Below are positions 52,037-61,678 of a stretch of 64,000 nt of DNA, one piece after another. Under the pieces are notes generated by a model. That model did no database searches. It was not told the origin of the DNA and worked only from the letters and a program-made list of their open reading frames with translations. The position numbers and the translations under genes are program-made. How positions within the stretch are numbered: position 1 is the stretch's first letter; each line of letters begins with the position of its first letter. The DNA is from Sporolactobacillus terrae DSM 11697. GTDB taxonomy: Bacteria > Bacillota > Bacilli > Bacillales > Sporolactobacillaceae. The stretch covers positions 1 through 64,000 of the forward strand of contig NZ_JFZC01000031.1 of assembly GCF_000648615.1 (NCBI RefSeq), in the 5' to 3' direction.

Positions 52037-52714
52037 ATGGAGAATTTATTTCAAGTGGCAATCGATGGACCGGCAGCGGCAGGAAAAAGCACCGTTGCAA
52101 AGATTGCTGCCAAAAAATTGGGGTTTGTTTATATCGATACAGGCGCAATGTATCGATCACTGACTTTTAAAGCGCTAAGCGAAAATGCGAATTTAAACGA
52201 TGGTCATCAGTTAAAGCAATTGCTTGACCGAACAGAGATTCAACTCGTACATGACGAGTCGGGGCAAAAAGTCTATGTTGATGGCGAAGATGTTACCGAA
52301 CGCATTCGCTATCCTGATGTTACCAAACAGGTTTCACTTGTATCTTCTTATGAAGAAGTACGGACGGAAATGGTTGCACGCCAGAGAAAACTTGCTGAAT
52401 CCTGCAGTGTGGTCATGGATGGACGGGATATCGGTACACATGTGCTTCCCAATGCTCAGGTCAAGATTTTCTTAATTGCTTCCGTTGATGAGCGGGCCGT
52501 TCGCAGGTATCGAGAAGAGGAACTTAAAGGCAGGCATCCATCGATGGAATCGTTAAAGGCGGCGATTGCACTGCGGGACAAAAAAGATATGGAACGAGAA
52601 ATCTCTCCGCTGGTTAAAGCAGAAGATGCAATCGCAGTCGATACAACGTCAATGAGTATTGAAGACGTTGTGTCACAGATTCTGCATTATGTAAAGGAGA
52701 AACAGCTATCTTGA
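52037..52714 (+). CDS. cmk: cytidylate kinase
   Basis: A 225-residue nucleoside monophosphate kinase for CMP/dCMP. P-loop G-P-A-A-A-G-K-S at residues about 12-19; Y-I-D-T-G-A-M-Y-R; V-V-M-D-G-R-D-I-G-T; and R-R-Y-R-E-E in the lid. ATG 52037 gives the conserved opening; AAGGA lies only 2 bases upstream and a better ribosome site was not found. It ends in a 4-base overlap with plsC. Confidence 0.93.
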   Translation: MENLFQVAIDGPAAAGKSTVAKIAAKKLGFVYIDTGAMYRSLTFKALSENANLNDGHQLKQLLDRTEIQLVHDESGQKVYVDGEDVTERIRYPDVTKQVSLVSSYEEVRTEMVARQRKLAESCSVVMDGRDIGTHVLPNAQVKIFLIASVDERAVRRYREEELKGRHPSMESLKAAIALRDKKDMEREISPLVKAEDAIAVDTTSMSIEDVVSQILHYVKEKQLS

Positions 52715-53307
52715 ACCTTTATTCAATTGGGAAGCCATTAGTTGCGCTGTTCTTTCGTTTCAGATTTAAAATCCAAGTGATTGGACAGGAGAACGTACCG
52801 GATCAAGGCAGTACACTGATTTGTTGTAATCATCTTTCTAATTTTGATCCGCCTTTAGTCGGCACATCGCTTTCACGGCCACTAAGCTTTGTTGCTAAAG
52901 AGGAACTGTTCAAAATCCCTTTATTCGGAGCGGTGCTTCACCGCTTGAATGCCTTCCCGATTCGAAGAGGGACAGGCGACCGCGGGGCGATCCGTTTAGC
53001 GATGAAGCTGCTTCGCGAAGGACATGCGTTGTTGATTTTTCCTGAAGGGCATCGGAATTTGAAACATACGAAGATGCAGCATGCCTACTCAGGCGCTGGT
53101 TTTTTCGCCTTGAAAACGAATGCGCTTGTCGTTCCCTGCGCCATTATCGGGAATTTTAAATTTCGCGGAAAAATGAAAGTTGTGTTTGGCAAACCATTAA
53201 ACATGAAAGAATTAAAAGATCGGAAACTGAAAGCTTCCGAAGTAACCGCAATTATTATGAAGCATATCGAACAATTGATTGCTACTCATACAGGTTCTAC
53301 GGCTTGA
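52711..53307 (+). CDS. plsC: 1-acyl-sn-glycerol-3-phosphate acyltransferase
   Basis: A 198-residue membrane-associated acyltransferase making phosphatidic acid. Catalytic motif N-H-L-S-N-F-D near residue 36 (the HX4D form, C-N-H-L-S-N-F-D), then the substrate-binding F-P-E-G-H-R near 111 and P-C-A-I near 139. TTG 52711 overlaps the cmk stop; AAGGAG is about 10 bases upstream. Confidence 0.92.
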   Translation: MNLYSIGKPLVALFFRFRFKIQVIGQENVPDQGSTLICCNHLSNFDPPLVGTSLSRPLSFVAKEELFKIPLFGAVLHRLNAFPIRRGTGDRGAIRLAMKLLREGHALLIFPEGHRNLKHTKMQHAYSGAGFFALKTNALVVPCAIIGNFKFRGKMKVVFGKPLNMKELKDRKLKASEVTAIIMKHIEQLIATHTGSTA

Positions 53308-53380
53308 CAAAACCGGTTAATTGTAAGAAGTTAGAACTAGGATATTTTCTCGTTTGGTTAATTAAAGGAGGTCCCGGAGA

Positions 53381-54538
53381 ATGGTTGAAGAAGTGAATCA
53401 TGATATGGCACAATTCGATGCCTTGAATGTTGGAACAGTTGTAAACGGCAAAGTAACAAAAGTGGAAGAAAAACATGCACTAGTTGATGTTGGATATAAA
53501 GTGGACGGCATTCTTCCGATCAGCGAGCTTTCCAGTCTCCATGTTGAAAAGGTTGCTGATTTGCTCAAAGAAGGCGATGAAATCAGCGTCAAAGTGACAA
53601 AACTTGAAGACGATGAACTCGTCTTATCGAAGCGTGAAGTAGATGCAGATTTGGCATGGGACGACCTTGAAGACAAATTCAATAACAAAACAACATTCTC
53701 AGTTGAAATTGCGGATGTTGTAAAAGGCGGATTAGTTGTCGACTTGGGCGTACGCGGCTTTATTCCTGCGTCACTTGTTGAACGTCATTTTGTTGAAGAT
53801 TTCAGCGACTATAAGGGCAAACCACTTGATGTGAAAATTGTTGAACTTGACCGTGAAAAACGGAAAGTCATTCTGTCACATCGTGCCGTCCTTGACGAAG
53901 CAGCCGATAAAAAGAAAACAGCAACTCTCGAATCAATCCAGGAAGGGTCTGTTCTTGAGGGAACTGTTCAACGTTTGACTGATTTTGGCGCATTCGTTGA
54001 TATTGGCGGCGTTGACGGTCTTGTTCATATCTCTCAGCTCGCCCATTATCATGTCGAAATCCCTTCAGAAGTAGTCGCTGAAGGCGACCATGTGAAGGTT
54101 AAAGTGCTGGCTGTAGATCCGGAAAATGAACGAATTTCTCTGTCGATTAAAGCAACACAGCCTGGTCCATGGGAAACTGCAAAATCAAAAATCAACGTTG
54201 GCGACGTGCTTGAAGGCACGGTAAAGAGGCTGGTTCCATTTGGGGCATTTGTTGAATTGCTGCCAGGTGTTGAAGGGCTTGTTCATATTTCTGAGATTTC
54301 TCACGAACATATTGGAACTCCGGAAGAGGTACTCACCGAAAATCAGAAAATCAAGGTCAAGGTTCTTGATGTGAATTTTGATGAACAACGGGTATCGTTA
54401 AGCATTAAGGCGCTTGAAGAACCTCAACAGGAAGCAAAACAAGAAGTGCAACCGGAAGAAAATCCTGAAATCGAAGAAGCATCGACAGGATTCTCTCTTG
54501 GCGACATGATTGGCGACCAATTAAAGAAGCTAAAATAA
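53381..54538 (+). CDS. ypfD: S1 RNA-binding domain protein (RpsA homologue, YpfD)
   Basis: A 385-residue protein with four S1 repeats, beginning near residues 15, 98, 187 and 272; repeats 3 and 4 have F-G-A-F-V and G-L-V-H-I-S. It is the Firmicute relative of ribosomal protein S1, shorter than the six-repeat protein of proteobacteria. The tail (about 345-385) is rich in Glu and Gln. Strong AAAGGAGGTCCC precedes ATG 53381. Confidence 0.93.
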   Translation: MVEEVNHDMAQFDALNVGTVVNGKVTKVEEKHALVDVGYKVDGILPISELSSLHVEKVADLLKEGDEISVKVTKLEDDELVLSKREVDADLAWDDLEDKFNNKTTFSVEIADVVKGGLVVDLGVRGFIPASLVERHFVEDFSDYKGKPLDVKIVELDREKRKVILSHRAVLDEAADKKKTATLESIQEGSVLEGTVQRLTDFGAFVDIGGVDGLVHISQLAHYHVEIPSEVVAEGDHVKVKVLAVDPENERISLSIKATQPGPWETAKSKINVGDVLEGTVKRLVPFGAFVELLPGVEGLVHISEISHEHIGTPEEVLTENQKIKVKVLDVNFDEQRVSLSIKALEEPQQEAKQEVQPEENPEIEEASTGFSLGDMIGDQLKKLK

Positions 54539-54932
54539 ACAAGCTCTATGATTGCAGCAAACAAGCGGAAATTGTTGGGAGCATGTACCTGTTTCCTTCG
54601 TTTTTTCGCTTTTTCTGTATCTTAGTGGATGTGAACCAGAATTAAAGCGGTTTAAATGACCGATCAAAGGATATAGTATGACCAAGGAGTCTTGATGAAG
54701 AACCTCTCCTGCAAAAGGAAAGGTTCCTTTATTGTGATTAAAATGATAAAAGAGTTTTCCGTTTAAATGTGTTAAAATCAAAAGTTGTTTCTGTATTAAT
54801 TTAAGTAAGGAAACCTATCAAAAAAAGAGAACACGAATTAGGCTCAATGTTTCATAAACGTGAACCAAAGCAGCCCGATAAGTAGGGGTTCACAGGATGA
54901 GTGATTCGCAACTGCTTTCTAGGAGGAAGATT
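54539..54932. other. 394-base gap upstream of der
   Basis: No gene I can support with confidence. A 23-codon plus-strand frame at 54693-54764 has AAGGAG five bases before ATG, but its basic, low-complexity product is not recognisable. A GGAACC/GGTTCC-type hairpin lies near 54695-54730. The der ribosome site AGGAGGA is at 54921. Confidence 0.4.
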
Positions 54933-56249
54933 ATGTCTAAACCCACGATCGCCATCGTTGGACGTCCAAACGTTGGTAAATCGACTCTATTTAATCGGAT
55001 TGTCGGCGGGCGTCTGGCCATCGTCGAGGACAAACCCGGAGTAACTCGGGACCGGTTGTACGGAAACGGTACATGGCTGACGCACGAATTCCATGTGATT
55101 GACACCGGCGGAATTGAGCTTGGCGATGAGCCCTTGCTGCAACAGATGCGTGCACAAGCAGAAATTGCTGTAGATGAATCTGATGTCATTTTATTTATTG
55201 TTGATGGAAAAACGGGACTGACCGATGCGGATGAAGCGGTTGCGCAGCTGCTGAGGCGTTCAAGTAAGCCTGTTGTTCTTGGCGTAAATAAGCTGGATCA
55301 TTATAAACAAAGAAATCAGATGTATGAGTTCTATTCACTGGGGCTTGGCGACCCTTACGCTATTTCTTGCGCTCACGGTCAAGGAATCGGCGATTTGCTT
55401 GATGCAGCAGTTACTAAATTTCCTGCCGCAGAACAGGCATCAGATGATGACGGCGCGATCCGATTCGCACTAATCGGCCGCCCAAATGTCGGGAAGTCCT
55501 CTCTTGTAAACACCATTTTGGGCAAACAGCGAGTCATCGTCAGCGATCTTGCAGGGACAACCCGTGATGCGATAGACACACCGTTCACTAGAGACGGGCA
55601 AGGCTACGTGATCATTGATACAGCGGGGATTCGCCGCCGCGGACGGGTCTACGAAAAGACAGAGAAGTACAGTGTCCTTCGTGCGCAGCGGTCGATTGAA
55701 GAAGCCGACGTCGTGCTTGTGTTAATTAACGGTGAGGAAGGCATTATTGAACAGGATAAGAAAATTGCCGGATATGCGCATGATGCTGGTCGAGCAATTA
55801 TCATTGTCGTTAATAAATGGGATGCAGTAAAAAAAGATGGCAAAACAATGCATCAGTTTGAAAAGAAGATTCGTGAACAATTTCAATTTATTGATTATGC
55901 ACCGATTGTTTTTCTTTCCGCGCTTACCGGCAGCCGAGTGGATCAAATTTTGCCGGTCATTCAACAGGTTGCAGAAAATCACAGCTTGCGTATTCAGACA
56001 AGCTTGCTTAATGATTGCATCATGGATACTGTTGCAATGACACCGCCGCCATCCGACAAGGGAAGACGACTCAAAATTTATTATGTAACGGAGGTTGCCG
56101 TTCGGCCGCCTACCTTTGTGCTGTTTGTCAACGATCCGGAACTGCTGCATTTCTCTTATTTACGACATATTGAGAACCGATTTCGTGAAACGTTCGGTTT
56201 TATCGGCACACCAATTAAACTCTTGTCCCGCAAGAAAAATGAGAAATAA
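54933..56249 (+). CDS. der: ribosome-associated GTPase Der (EngA)
   Basis: A 438-residue protein with two tandem GTPase domains followed by a KH-like domain. G1 motifs: G-R-P-N-V-G-K-S at about residues 10 and 183; G3: D-T-G-G and D-T-A-G; G4: N-K-L-D and N-K-W-D. It is essential for assembly of the 50S subunit. ATG 54933 has AGGAGGA 5 bases upstream. Confidence 0.96.
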   Translation: MSKPTIAIVGRPNVGKSTLFNRIVGGRLAIVEDKPGVTRDRLYGNGTWLTHEFHVIDTGGIELGDEPLLQQMRAQAEIAVDESDVILFIVDGKTGLTDADEAVAQLLRRSSKPVVLGVNKLDHYKQRNQMYEFYSLGLGDPYAISCAHGQGIGDLLDAAVTKFPAAEQASDDDGAIRFALIGRPNVGKSSLVNTILGKQRVIVSDLAGTTRDAIDTPFTRDGQGYVIIDTAGIRRRGRVYEKTEKYSVLRAQRSIEEADVVLVLINGEEGIIEQDKKIAGYAHDAGRAIIIVVNKWDAVKKDGKTMHQFEKKIREQFQFIDYAPIVFLSALTGSRVDQILPVIQQVAENHSLRIQTSLLNDCIMDTVAMTPPPSDKGRRLKIYYVTEVAVRPPTFVLFVNDPELLHFSYLRHIENRFRETFGFIGTPIKLLSRKKNEK

Positions 56250-56266
56250 GAGGGGATCATTAAATC

Positions 56267-56869
56267 ATGTGGATTGCGCTATCAACAATTATTTCATACC
56301 TGATTGGATCAATAAGCTTTAGTTATCTTATCACGAAAAAAATAAAAAAGATCGACATTCGAAAAACCGGAAGTGGGAATGCAGGAGCTACGAATACTTT
56401 GCGGGTTCTTGGCACTGGTCCTGCTGTCGGCGTTTTGCTTCTGGACGTTTTGAAAGGCGTGATCAGCATTTTGATTGCTCAAGCGTTTGGACTTCCAGAA
56501 TGGGCCGTTGCACTTTCGGGATTGGCTTCAATAATCGGCCATGATTTTCCAATCTATTATGGTTTTAAGGGCGGCAAAGGCGTTGCTACAACCATTGGTG
56601 TATTCTTTATGATTATGCCGCTTTACGCACTGATTGCCGGAGTGATCACGCTCCTGATTATTTTTGCAACACGGTTTGTATCGCTTGGTTCCTTATTTTT
56701 TCTCTTGGCGGTCCCGGTCTTAGGCTGGATCTTTCATAATTATTCAGCAGGTGTTCTGGTCGTGGCTTTTCTCATCACCATTCTTGCATTCTATCAGCAT
56801 CGCGCAAATATTAATCGATTGATCCATGGCAAAGAAAATAAGCTCGGACACAAGAAAGTACAGGCATAA
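56267..56869 (+). CDS. plsY: glycerol-3-phosphate acyltransferase PlsY
   Basis: A 200-residue membrane enzyme that transfers acyl from acyl-phosphate to glycerol 3-phosphate. Signatures: S-I-S-F-S-Y-L near residue 13, R-K-T-G-S-G-N-A-G-A-T-N near 33-44, G-H-D-F-P-I-Y-Y near 90 and K-G-G-K-G-V-A-T near 101. ATG 56267 follows GAGGGG. Lies between der and gpsA. Confidence 0.94.
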   Translation: MWIALSTIISYLIGSISFSYLITKKIKKIDIRKTGSGNAGATNTLRVLGTGPAVGVLLLDVLKGVISILIAQAFGLPEWAVALSGLASIIGHDFPIYYGFKGGKGVATTIGVFFMIMPLYALIAGVITLLIIFATRFVSLGSLFFLLAVPVLGWIFHNYSAGVLVVAFLITILAFYQHRANINRLIHGKENKLGHKKVQA

Positions 56870-56913
56870 CGATTTCTTGTTCAATCTAACTGCTGAAGCG
56901 AGGAGGAAAAATG

Positions 56914-57963
56914 ATGGATAAGAAAATAGCTGTAATTGGTGCAGGCAGCTGGGGTACCGCGCTGTCCATGGTGCTTAGCGATAATGGATATAATGTCTCA
57001 CTATGGAGCCACAGGAAACTGCAGGCGGAAGAAATTCAAAATCAGCATACAAACGAGAAGTATCTCCCGGGTGTTGTTCTATCCAACTTGATCAAAGGTA
57101 CCGACCGTTTAGATGAAGCACTAAAAGATGCATCTGCATTGTTGCTTGTTGTTCCTGCAAAAGCGATGCGCGACGTTCTTAAACAAATTCGTACGAAACT
57201 GAATCACCCGCTCTTATTTATTCATGGCGTTAAAGGAATTGAACCGGGCTCATTCAAACGTATGTCTGAAGTGATCATGGAAGAGATTCCTGAATCCTTG
57301 CGCTCAGGGGTTGTTGTACTTTCCGGGCCCAGCCATGCCGAAGAGGTCTCACTTAGACACCCGACAACCGTTGCCGTTGCTTCACCAAATTCCCAAGCAG
57401 CAAAAACAGCACAGGATTTATTTTTTAACCATTATTTCCGAGTGTACACAAACGAAGACATGATTGGTGTTGAGATTGGCGGTGCATTAAAAAATATTAT
57501 AGCACTGGGTGCGGGTATGCTTGACGGTCTCGGCTATGGGGATAACGCCAAAGCAGCCCTAATTACACGGGGTTTGGCGGAAATTTCCCGTTTAGGAACC
57601 AAACTGGGCGCCTATCCATTGACGTTTATCGGTTTAACCGGAATGGGTGATTTGATCGTCACTTGTACGAGTGTGCATAGCCGTAACTGGCGTGCAGGAA
57701 ATATGCTTGGGAAAGGTCAAAAACTTGACGAGGTCCTCAAATCAATGGGAATGGTCGTTGAAGGCGTACGGACCGCAGAAGCAGCACATGCATTGGCAGA
57801 AGGGCTGAATATCGAAATGCCGATCACAACCGCAATTTATCAAGTTCTTTTTGAGGGAAAACATCCAAAGACTGCAGTTGATGAACTAATGGATCGCGAC
57901 AAGAAGGATGAAATTGCTCCGTTGACACACAGTTTAAACGAACGAATGGAACAAAAACATTAA
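56914..57963 (+). CDS. gpsA: glycerol-3-phosphate dehydrogenase [NAD(P)+]
   Basis: A 349-residue dehydrogenase that makes glycerol 3-phosphate for lipid synthesis. NAD-binding G-A-G-S-W-G-T-A at about 8-15; catalytic Lys in G-G-A-L-K-N near 190; S-G-P-S-H-A-E-E and C-T-S-V-H-S-R-N. Of two adjacent ATGs, 56914 is preferred (AGGAGG 7 bases upstream). Confidence 0.95.
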   Translation: MDKKIAVIGAGSWGTALSMVLSDNGYNVSLWSHRKLQAEEIQNQHTNEKYLPGVVLSNLIKGTDRLDEALKDASALLLVVPAKAMRDVLKQIRTKLNHPLLFIHGVKGIEPGSFKRMSEVIMEEIPESLRSGVVVLSGPSHAEEVSLRHPTTVAVASPNSQAAKTAQDLFFNHYFRVYTNEDMIGVEIGGALKNIIALGAGMLDGLGYGDNAKAALITRGLAEISRLGTKLGAYPLTFIGLTGMGDLIVTCTSVHSRNWRAGNMLGKGQKLDEVLKSMGMVVEGVRTAEAAHALAEGLNIEMPITTAIYQVLFEGKHPKTAVDELMDRDKKDEIAPLTHSLNERMEQKH

Positions 57964-57973
57964 TGGCCAAGGA

Positions 57974-58001
57974 ACACCTCCAATATTCCGCGCATACATT
58001 A
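57974..58001 (+). promoter_or_regulatory. candidate SigK promoter of spoVIF
   Basis: AC at 57974-57975, 17 bases, then CATACATTA at 57993-58001, an exact fit to the SigK -10 form CATANNNTA. The first eight bases also match a SigE -10 (CATACAHT), but no good SigE -35 is present. Confidence 0.5.
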
Positions 58002-58031
58002 TAAAGAATGCAGGGTAAAGGAGGACGCTCA

Positions 58032-58298
58032 TTGGATTCCAATAATCCTTTTTTTGATAACATCGAGAAGAAGACAAACGTGAAGAAAGATGAGATTTTT
58101 AAGATCGCTGATTCTGTTTCTAACGCCGATTTCAGTGATCCGCAGGTTGTTAAAGACTTAGTTGCCCGAATTGGTCAGACAGCAGGGGTACCCGTTTCTA
58201 AGGAAAAAGAAGACGCAATTGTTAAAGCGATTACTTCAGGAAACATACCGGGGAATTTTTCGTCACTGTCTAAAATTTTCAGCCCAAAGCAAAAGTAA
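58032..58298 (+). CDS. spoVIF: stage VI sporulation protein F-like
   Basis: An 88-residue protein with F-F-D-N-I-E-K-K-T-N-V, F-K-I-A-D-S-V, N-A-D-F and the G-V-P-V-S-K-E-K-E-D-A-I-V-K-A-I segment, the features of the SpoVIF family. In B. subtilis SpoVIF supports coat maturation through GerE. TTG 58032 has AAAGGAGG about 7 bases upstream. In B. subtilis spoVIF (yjcC) is elsewhere; here it lies between gpsA and spoIVA with a candidate mother-cell promoter. Confidence 0.8.
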   Translation: MDSNNPFFDNIEKKTNVKKDEIFKIADSVSNADFSDPQVVKDLVARIGQTAGVPVSKEKEDAIVKAITSGNIPGNFSSLSKIFSPKQK

Positions 58299-58398
58299 TG
58301 GGCTGACGTCAGCGGCAAAGAAAGCAGGATTTGCATAAAATATAGGGGCGTCAACCATTTTGCAAGAGTTTAAGGGCGTGGAAGGACTTAGTCATGCG

Positions 58399-58435
58399 GA
58401 GAGAAGACTTTATGGTCTTCTCTCTAATTTTTTTT
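58399..58435 (+). terminator. terminator between spoVIF and spoIVA
   Basis: GAGAGAAGAC and GTCTTCTCTC form a ten-base-pair stem with a 6-base loop, followed by a T-rich run. Confidence 0.85.
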
Positions 58436-58549
58436 GCGCAAAGTAGTCATAAAAAAGCATAGAAACAATAGCTTAATAGGGATAGGCAGCATATAGTCCA
58501 GCTGCCGGTCCAACTTTGATCACACCTTCGGAAGATCCAAATATTATAG

Positions 58550-58577
58550 GCATATTTAATGGACAAAGTCATATGTT
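58550..58577 (+). promoter_or_regulatory. candidate SigE promoter of spoIVA
   Basis: GCATATT (58550-58556) matches KMATATT fully; 13 bases later CATATGTT (58570-58577) matches CATACAHT at six of eight. In B. subtilis spoIVA is SigE-dependent. The spacing equals that of the dacB candidate. Confidence 0.6.
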
Positions 58578-58623
58578 TAGAACGATCACCGAGGTAATTT
58601 ATTGCAGAAGGAGGAGCGGGAGG

Positions 58624-60120
58624 GTGCCAACTTTGGAAAAACTTGAACGAGTGGATATTTTCAAAGACATTGCGGAACGAACCGGCGGAGATATTTACTT
58701 AGGGGTCGTTGGAGCTGTCCGAACCGGGAAATCGACGTTTATTAAGAAATTCATGGAACTGGTGGTTCTGCCAAATATTGAAGATGAGGCAGACCGTGTT
58801 CGCGCTAAAGACGAATTACCGCAAAGTGCAGCAGGCAAACAGATTATGACAACCGAGCCTAAATTTATTCCTAATCATGCAGTTAAGGTTACGGTGGAAG
58901 AAGGTCTGGATGTCAATATTCGTGTCGTTGACTGTGTCGGTTATGCGGTAAAAGGTGCAAAAGGATTTGAGGATGAAAATGGTCCGCGCATGGTGCACAC
59001 ACCGTGGTACGACGAACCGATTCCTTTTCAGGAAGCGGCGGAAATTGGAACGCGCAAGGTTATTCAAGAACACTCGACGCTTGGCGTCGTCATTACGACT
59101 GATGGATCCATTGGAGAGATTGGCCGAGAAGATTACGTTGAAGCTGAGGAACGCATTGTTGATGAATTAAAAGAGGTCGGCAAGCCGTTTATTTTAATTA
59201 TCAACTCAACGCATCCCTACCATCCGGAAACCGAGGGATTGCGAAAAGAATTGTCTGAGAAATACGATATCCCATGTCTCGCCCAGAGTGTCGAGAACAT
59301 GACGGAGCATGATATTAACAACATTCTTCGCGAAGCACTTTTTGAATTTCCAGTGCTGGAAGTGAATGTGAACCTGCCAAGCTGGGTGATGGTGCTCAGC
59401 GATGAACACTGGCTGCGCAAGAGCTATGAAGACGCGGTCAAAGACACCGTTAAGGATATCAAGCGGCTTCGCGATGTAGATCGGGTCGTCGGCACGTTTG
59501 GCGAATACGATTTCATTGAGAATGCGCAACTGTCCGGAATCGAAATGGGGAAAGGAACGGCAGAAATTGATCTGTATGCACCGGATAATCTCTATGATCA
59601 AGTGCTCAAAGAGGTCGTTGGCGTTGAAATCCGCGGTAAAGATCACTTGCTGCAACTGATGCAGGAATTTGCGCATGCGAAACGTGAATATGATCAAGTG
59701 GCCGATGCATTGAAGATGGTGAAACAGACCGGTTATGGAATTGCAGCACCATCCATCAATGACATGAGTCTCGATGAACCGGAGATCATTAAGCAAGGCT
59801 CTCGTTTTGGTGTGCGGCTGAAAGCTGTCGCACCGTCCATTCATATGATCAAGGTGGATGTTGAATCTGAATTCTCCCCAATCATTGGAACAGAAAAACA
59901 GAGTGAAGAACTCGTTCGCTACCTGATGCAAGACTTTGAAGACGATCCGCTTTCAATTTGGAATTCCGATATTTTCGGGCGTTCCTTGAACTCGATTGTT
60001 CGAGAAGGCATTTCTGCTAAACTGGCATTAATGCCGGAAAATGCACGGTATAAACTAAAAGAAACCTTGGAACGAATTATCAACGAAGGCTCCGGGGGAC
60101 TGATTGCGATCATCCTATAA
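58624..60120 (+). CDS. spoIVA: stage IV sporulation protein A (coat morphogenetic ATPase)
   Basis: A 498-residue cytoskeletal ATPase forming the basement layer of the spore coat around the forespore. Walker A G-A-V-R-T-G-K-S at residues 30-37; V-D-C-V-G-Y near 133; and a highly conserved C-terminal region (R-Y-K-L-K-E-T-L-E-R ending in L-I-A-I-I-L) used for polymer and SpoVM contacts. GTG 58624 has AAGGAGG 9 bases upstream; the product extends a few residues ahead of the B. subtilis start. A mother-cell promoter lies about 50 bases upstream. Confidence 0.96.
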   Translation: MPTLEKLERVDIFKDIAERTGGDIYLGVVGAVRTGKSTFIKKFMELVVLPNIEDEADRVRAKDELPQSAAGKQIMTTEPKFIPNHAVKVTVEEGLDVNIRVVDCVGYAVKGAKGFEDENGPRMVHTPWYDEPIPFQEAAEIGTRKVIQEHSTLGVVITTDGSIGEIGREDYVEAEERIVDELKEVGKPFILIINSTHPYHPETEGLRKELSEKYDIPCLAQSVENMTEHDINNILREALFEFPVLEVNVNLPSWVMVLSDEHWLRKSYEDAVKDTVKDIKRLRDVDRVVGTFGEYDFIENAQLSGIEMGKGTAEIDLYAPDNLYDQVLKEVVGVEIRGKDHLLQLMQEFAHAKREYDQVADALKMVKQTGYGIAAPSINDMSLDEPEIIKQGSRFGVRLKAVAPSIHMIKVDVESEFSPIIGTEKQSEELVRYLMQDFEDDPLSIWNSDIFGRSLNSIVREGISAKLALMPENARYKLKETLERIINEGSGGLIAIIL

Positions 60121-60140
60121 CACGCGAATGAAATCACTTG

Positions 60141-60162
60141 AGATCCCACCAGGGGTCTTTTT
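60141..60162 (+). terminator. terminator after spoIVA
   Basis: AGATCCC and GGGGTCT pair over seven bases (one G-U) with a T-run after the stem. Confidence 0.65.
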
Positions 60163-60287
60163 CTTTGCAAAAAATAGCTTGGATACATCGCCATCCAAAT
60201 CGGTCGCTGTGATTCAATTTTTTTCGCCTTTTTCATAGGAAGAACGATTAAAAAGCTGATAATAGGGCAATATTTTTATAAAAGCTG

Positions 60288-60316
60288 TTGAATTCTTCCA
60301 TTACTTCGTATATGAT
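60288..60316 (+). promoter_or_regulatory. SigA promoter of hbs
   Basis: TTGAAT (60288-60293) and TATGAT (60311-60316) with a 17-base spacer, close to consensus. Further down, AAAAGGG (60344-60350) can pair with CCCTTTT (60359-60365) just before the ribosome site. Confidence 0.7.
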
Positions 60317-60380
60317 AAGCGTTGTTGATGTTTCATCCAGCGCAAAAGGGGAGTTAATCCCTTTTAAGGAGGTGAAAGTG

Positions 60381-60653
60381 TTGAATAAGACTGAATTAAT
60401 TACTGCGGTTGCAGAATCTGCAGAATTGTCTAAAAAGGATGCTACAAAAGCGGTTGATTCTGTCCTGTCAACGATTGCCGATGCATTGAAAGATGGCAAC
60501 AAAGTTCAATTAATCGGATTTGGCAACTTTGAAGTTCGCGAACGCTCTGCACGTAAGGGGCGCAATCCTCAAACGGGCGAAGAAATCGAAATCAGCGCAA
60601 GCAAGGTGCCGGCATTTAAACCGGGTAAAGCATTAAAAGAAGCCGTCCAATGA
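60381..60653 (+). CDS. hbs: DNA-binding protein HBsu (HU)
   Basis: A 90-residue HU protein: [38 protein letters not shown] and K-P-G-K-A-L-K. It is the main nucleoid protein. TTG 60381 has AAGGAGGT 7 bases upstream; the frame extends upstream but without a site. Flanked by its own promoter and terminator, so probably monocistronic. Confidence 0.96.
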   Translation: MNKTELITAVAESAELSKKDATKAVDSVLSTIADALKDGNKVQLIGFGNFEVRERSARKGRNPQTGEEIEISASKVPAFKPGKALKEAVQ

Positions 60654-60682
60654 TCTGAAAGATTACATAGGACGTACATTGG

Positions 60683-60713
60683 AAGGAGCCATCCATTTCG
60701 GATGGCTCCTTTT
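60683..60713 (+). terminator. terminator after hbs
   Basis: A perfect 12-base-pair stem (60683-60694 with 60700-60711), 5-base loop and short T-run. Confidence 0.88.
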
Positions 60714-60720
60714 GCAAGCT

Positions 60721-60736
60721 AAAGAAAGTTTATGAT
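60721..60736 (+). repeat. dispersed repeat head (copy 5)
   Basis: Exact AAAGAAAGTTTATGAT eight bases after the hbs terminator, as in the other two copies. Downstream sequence is unrelated to the full repeat. From here to folE (61088) about 350 bases hold no recognised gene. Confidence 0.6.
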
Positions 60737-61087
60737 CCTGTACAAGGCAAACGGTTGCGAATAGCGCGCAGGGCGACGTTCATCGGTTCAGCCTGTTGAT
60801 GTGAGCGTCTTGTAACGTATCGTTATTAAAACAAGTACAGAGCGACAGCAAAGGGGCTTAGAGAAGGGCAGCCGGAAGATTCTCATAAGAAGCAGACCCG
60901 CTTCGTTTTTTATTGGAAGGATTCTTAAGGATCGATCAACTTTTCTTTATTTTTGTATTGGGCTATGCTAGAATTTTCTATTAGAGCAAGTAATCGTACA
61001 TAGATTTGCATTATTGAGCCTGAATCAATAGAGCTCACCATTTACGATTTCGTTTTGCGGGACATGGAATTTGGGAGGATATGTTTA

Positions 61088-61651
61088 GTGAACGTGGATC
61101 ATGAAAAAATAGAGAAAGCTGTTCGGATGATTCTTGAGGCTATTGGGGAGCAGCCGGACAGGGAAGGACTTATTGAGACACCGAAACGTGTGGCTCGTAT
61201 GTACGAAGAGATCTTTCAGGGCATGCGGCAGGATCCGAGAGAATATTTGTCGAAAACGTTTCATGAAGCGCATGAAGAATTGGTATTAGTAAAAGATATA
61301 CCCTTCTATTCAATGTGTGAACATCATCTTGTTCCTTTTTTCGGCAAGGCACATGTTGGCTATATTCCAAGAGGCGGACGGGTAACTGGTCTCAGTAAAC
61401 TGGCACGGGCGGTTGAAGCGGTTGCCAAGAGACCGCAGCTTCAGGAACGATTAACTTCAGAAGTTGCGAACAGTATCGTTGAAACCTTGCGGCCTTATGG
61501 GGTGATTGTAGTAATCGAAGCCGAGCATATGTGTATGACGATGCGCGGTGTAAAAAAACCAGGAGCAAAAACAATTACTTCTGCGGTACGCGGAATTTTT
61601 CAAAAGGATTTGAATGCGCGTGCGGAAGCGATGTCGCTTATCAATCATTAA
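61088..61651 (+). CDS. folE: GTP cyclohydrolase I
   Basis: A 187-residue enzyme for the first step of folate synthesis. Zinc-site residues: Cys in M-C-E-H-H and the late H-M-C-M-T-M-R-G-V; catalytic His-His in E-H-H-L-V-P-F; and [11 protein letters not shown] 61088 has GGAGG 9 bases upstream. In Bacillus called mtrA, co-transcribed with mtrB (TRAP), as here (27-base gap). Confidence 0.95.
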   Translation: MNVDHEKIEKAVRMILEAIGEQPDREGLIETPKRVARMYEEIFQGMRQDPREYLSKTFHEAHEELVLVKDIPFYSMCEHHLVPFFGKAHVGYIPRGGRVTGLSKLARAVEAVAKRPQLQERLTSEVANSIVETLRPYGVIVVIEAEHMCMTMRGVKKPGAKTITSAVRGIFQKDLNARAEAMSLINH

Positions 61652-61678
61652 ACAATGAAGAAAGTGAGGGATCGTTTG

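Noticed and set aside
54530-54781. 83-codon minus-strand frame between ypfD and der
   Set aside because: No ribosome site, no known family, and it runs into the end of ypfD.
59206-59931. 241-codon frame antisense to spoIVA
   Set aside because: Antisense shadow of a highly conserved gene; composition typical of reverse-complement frames.
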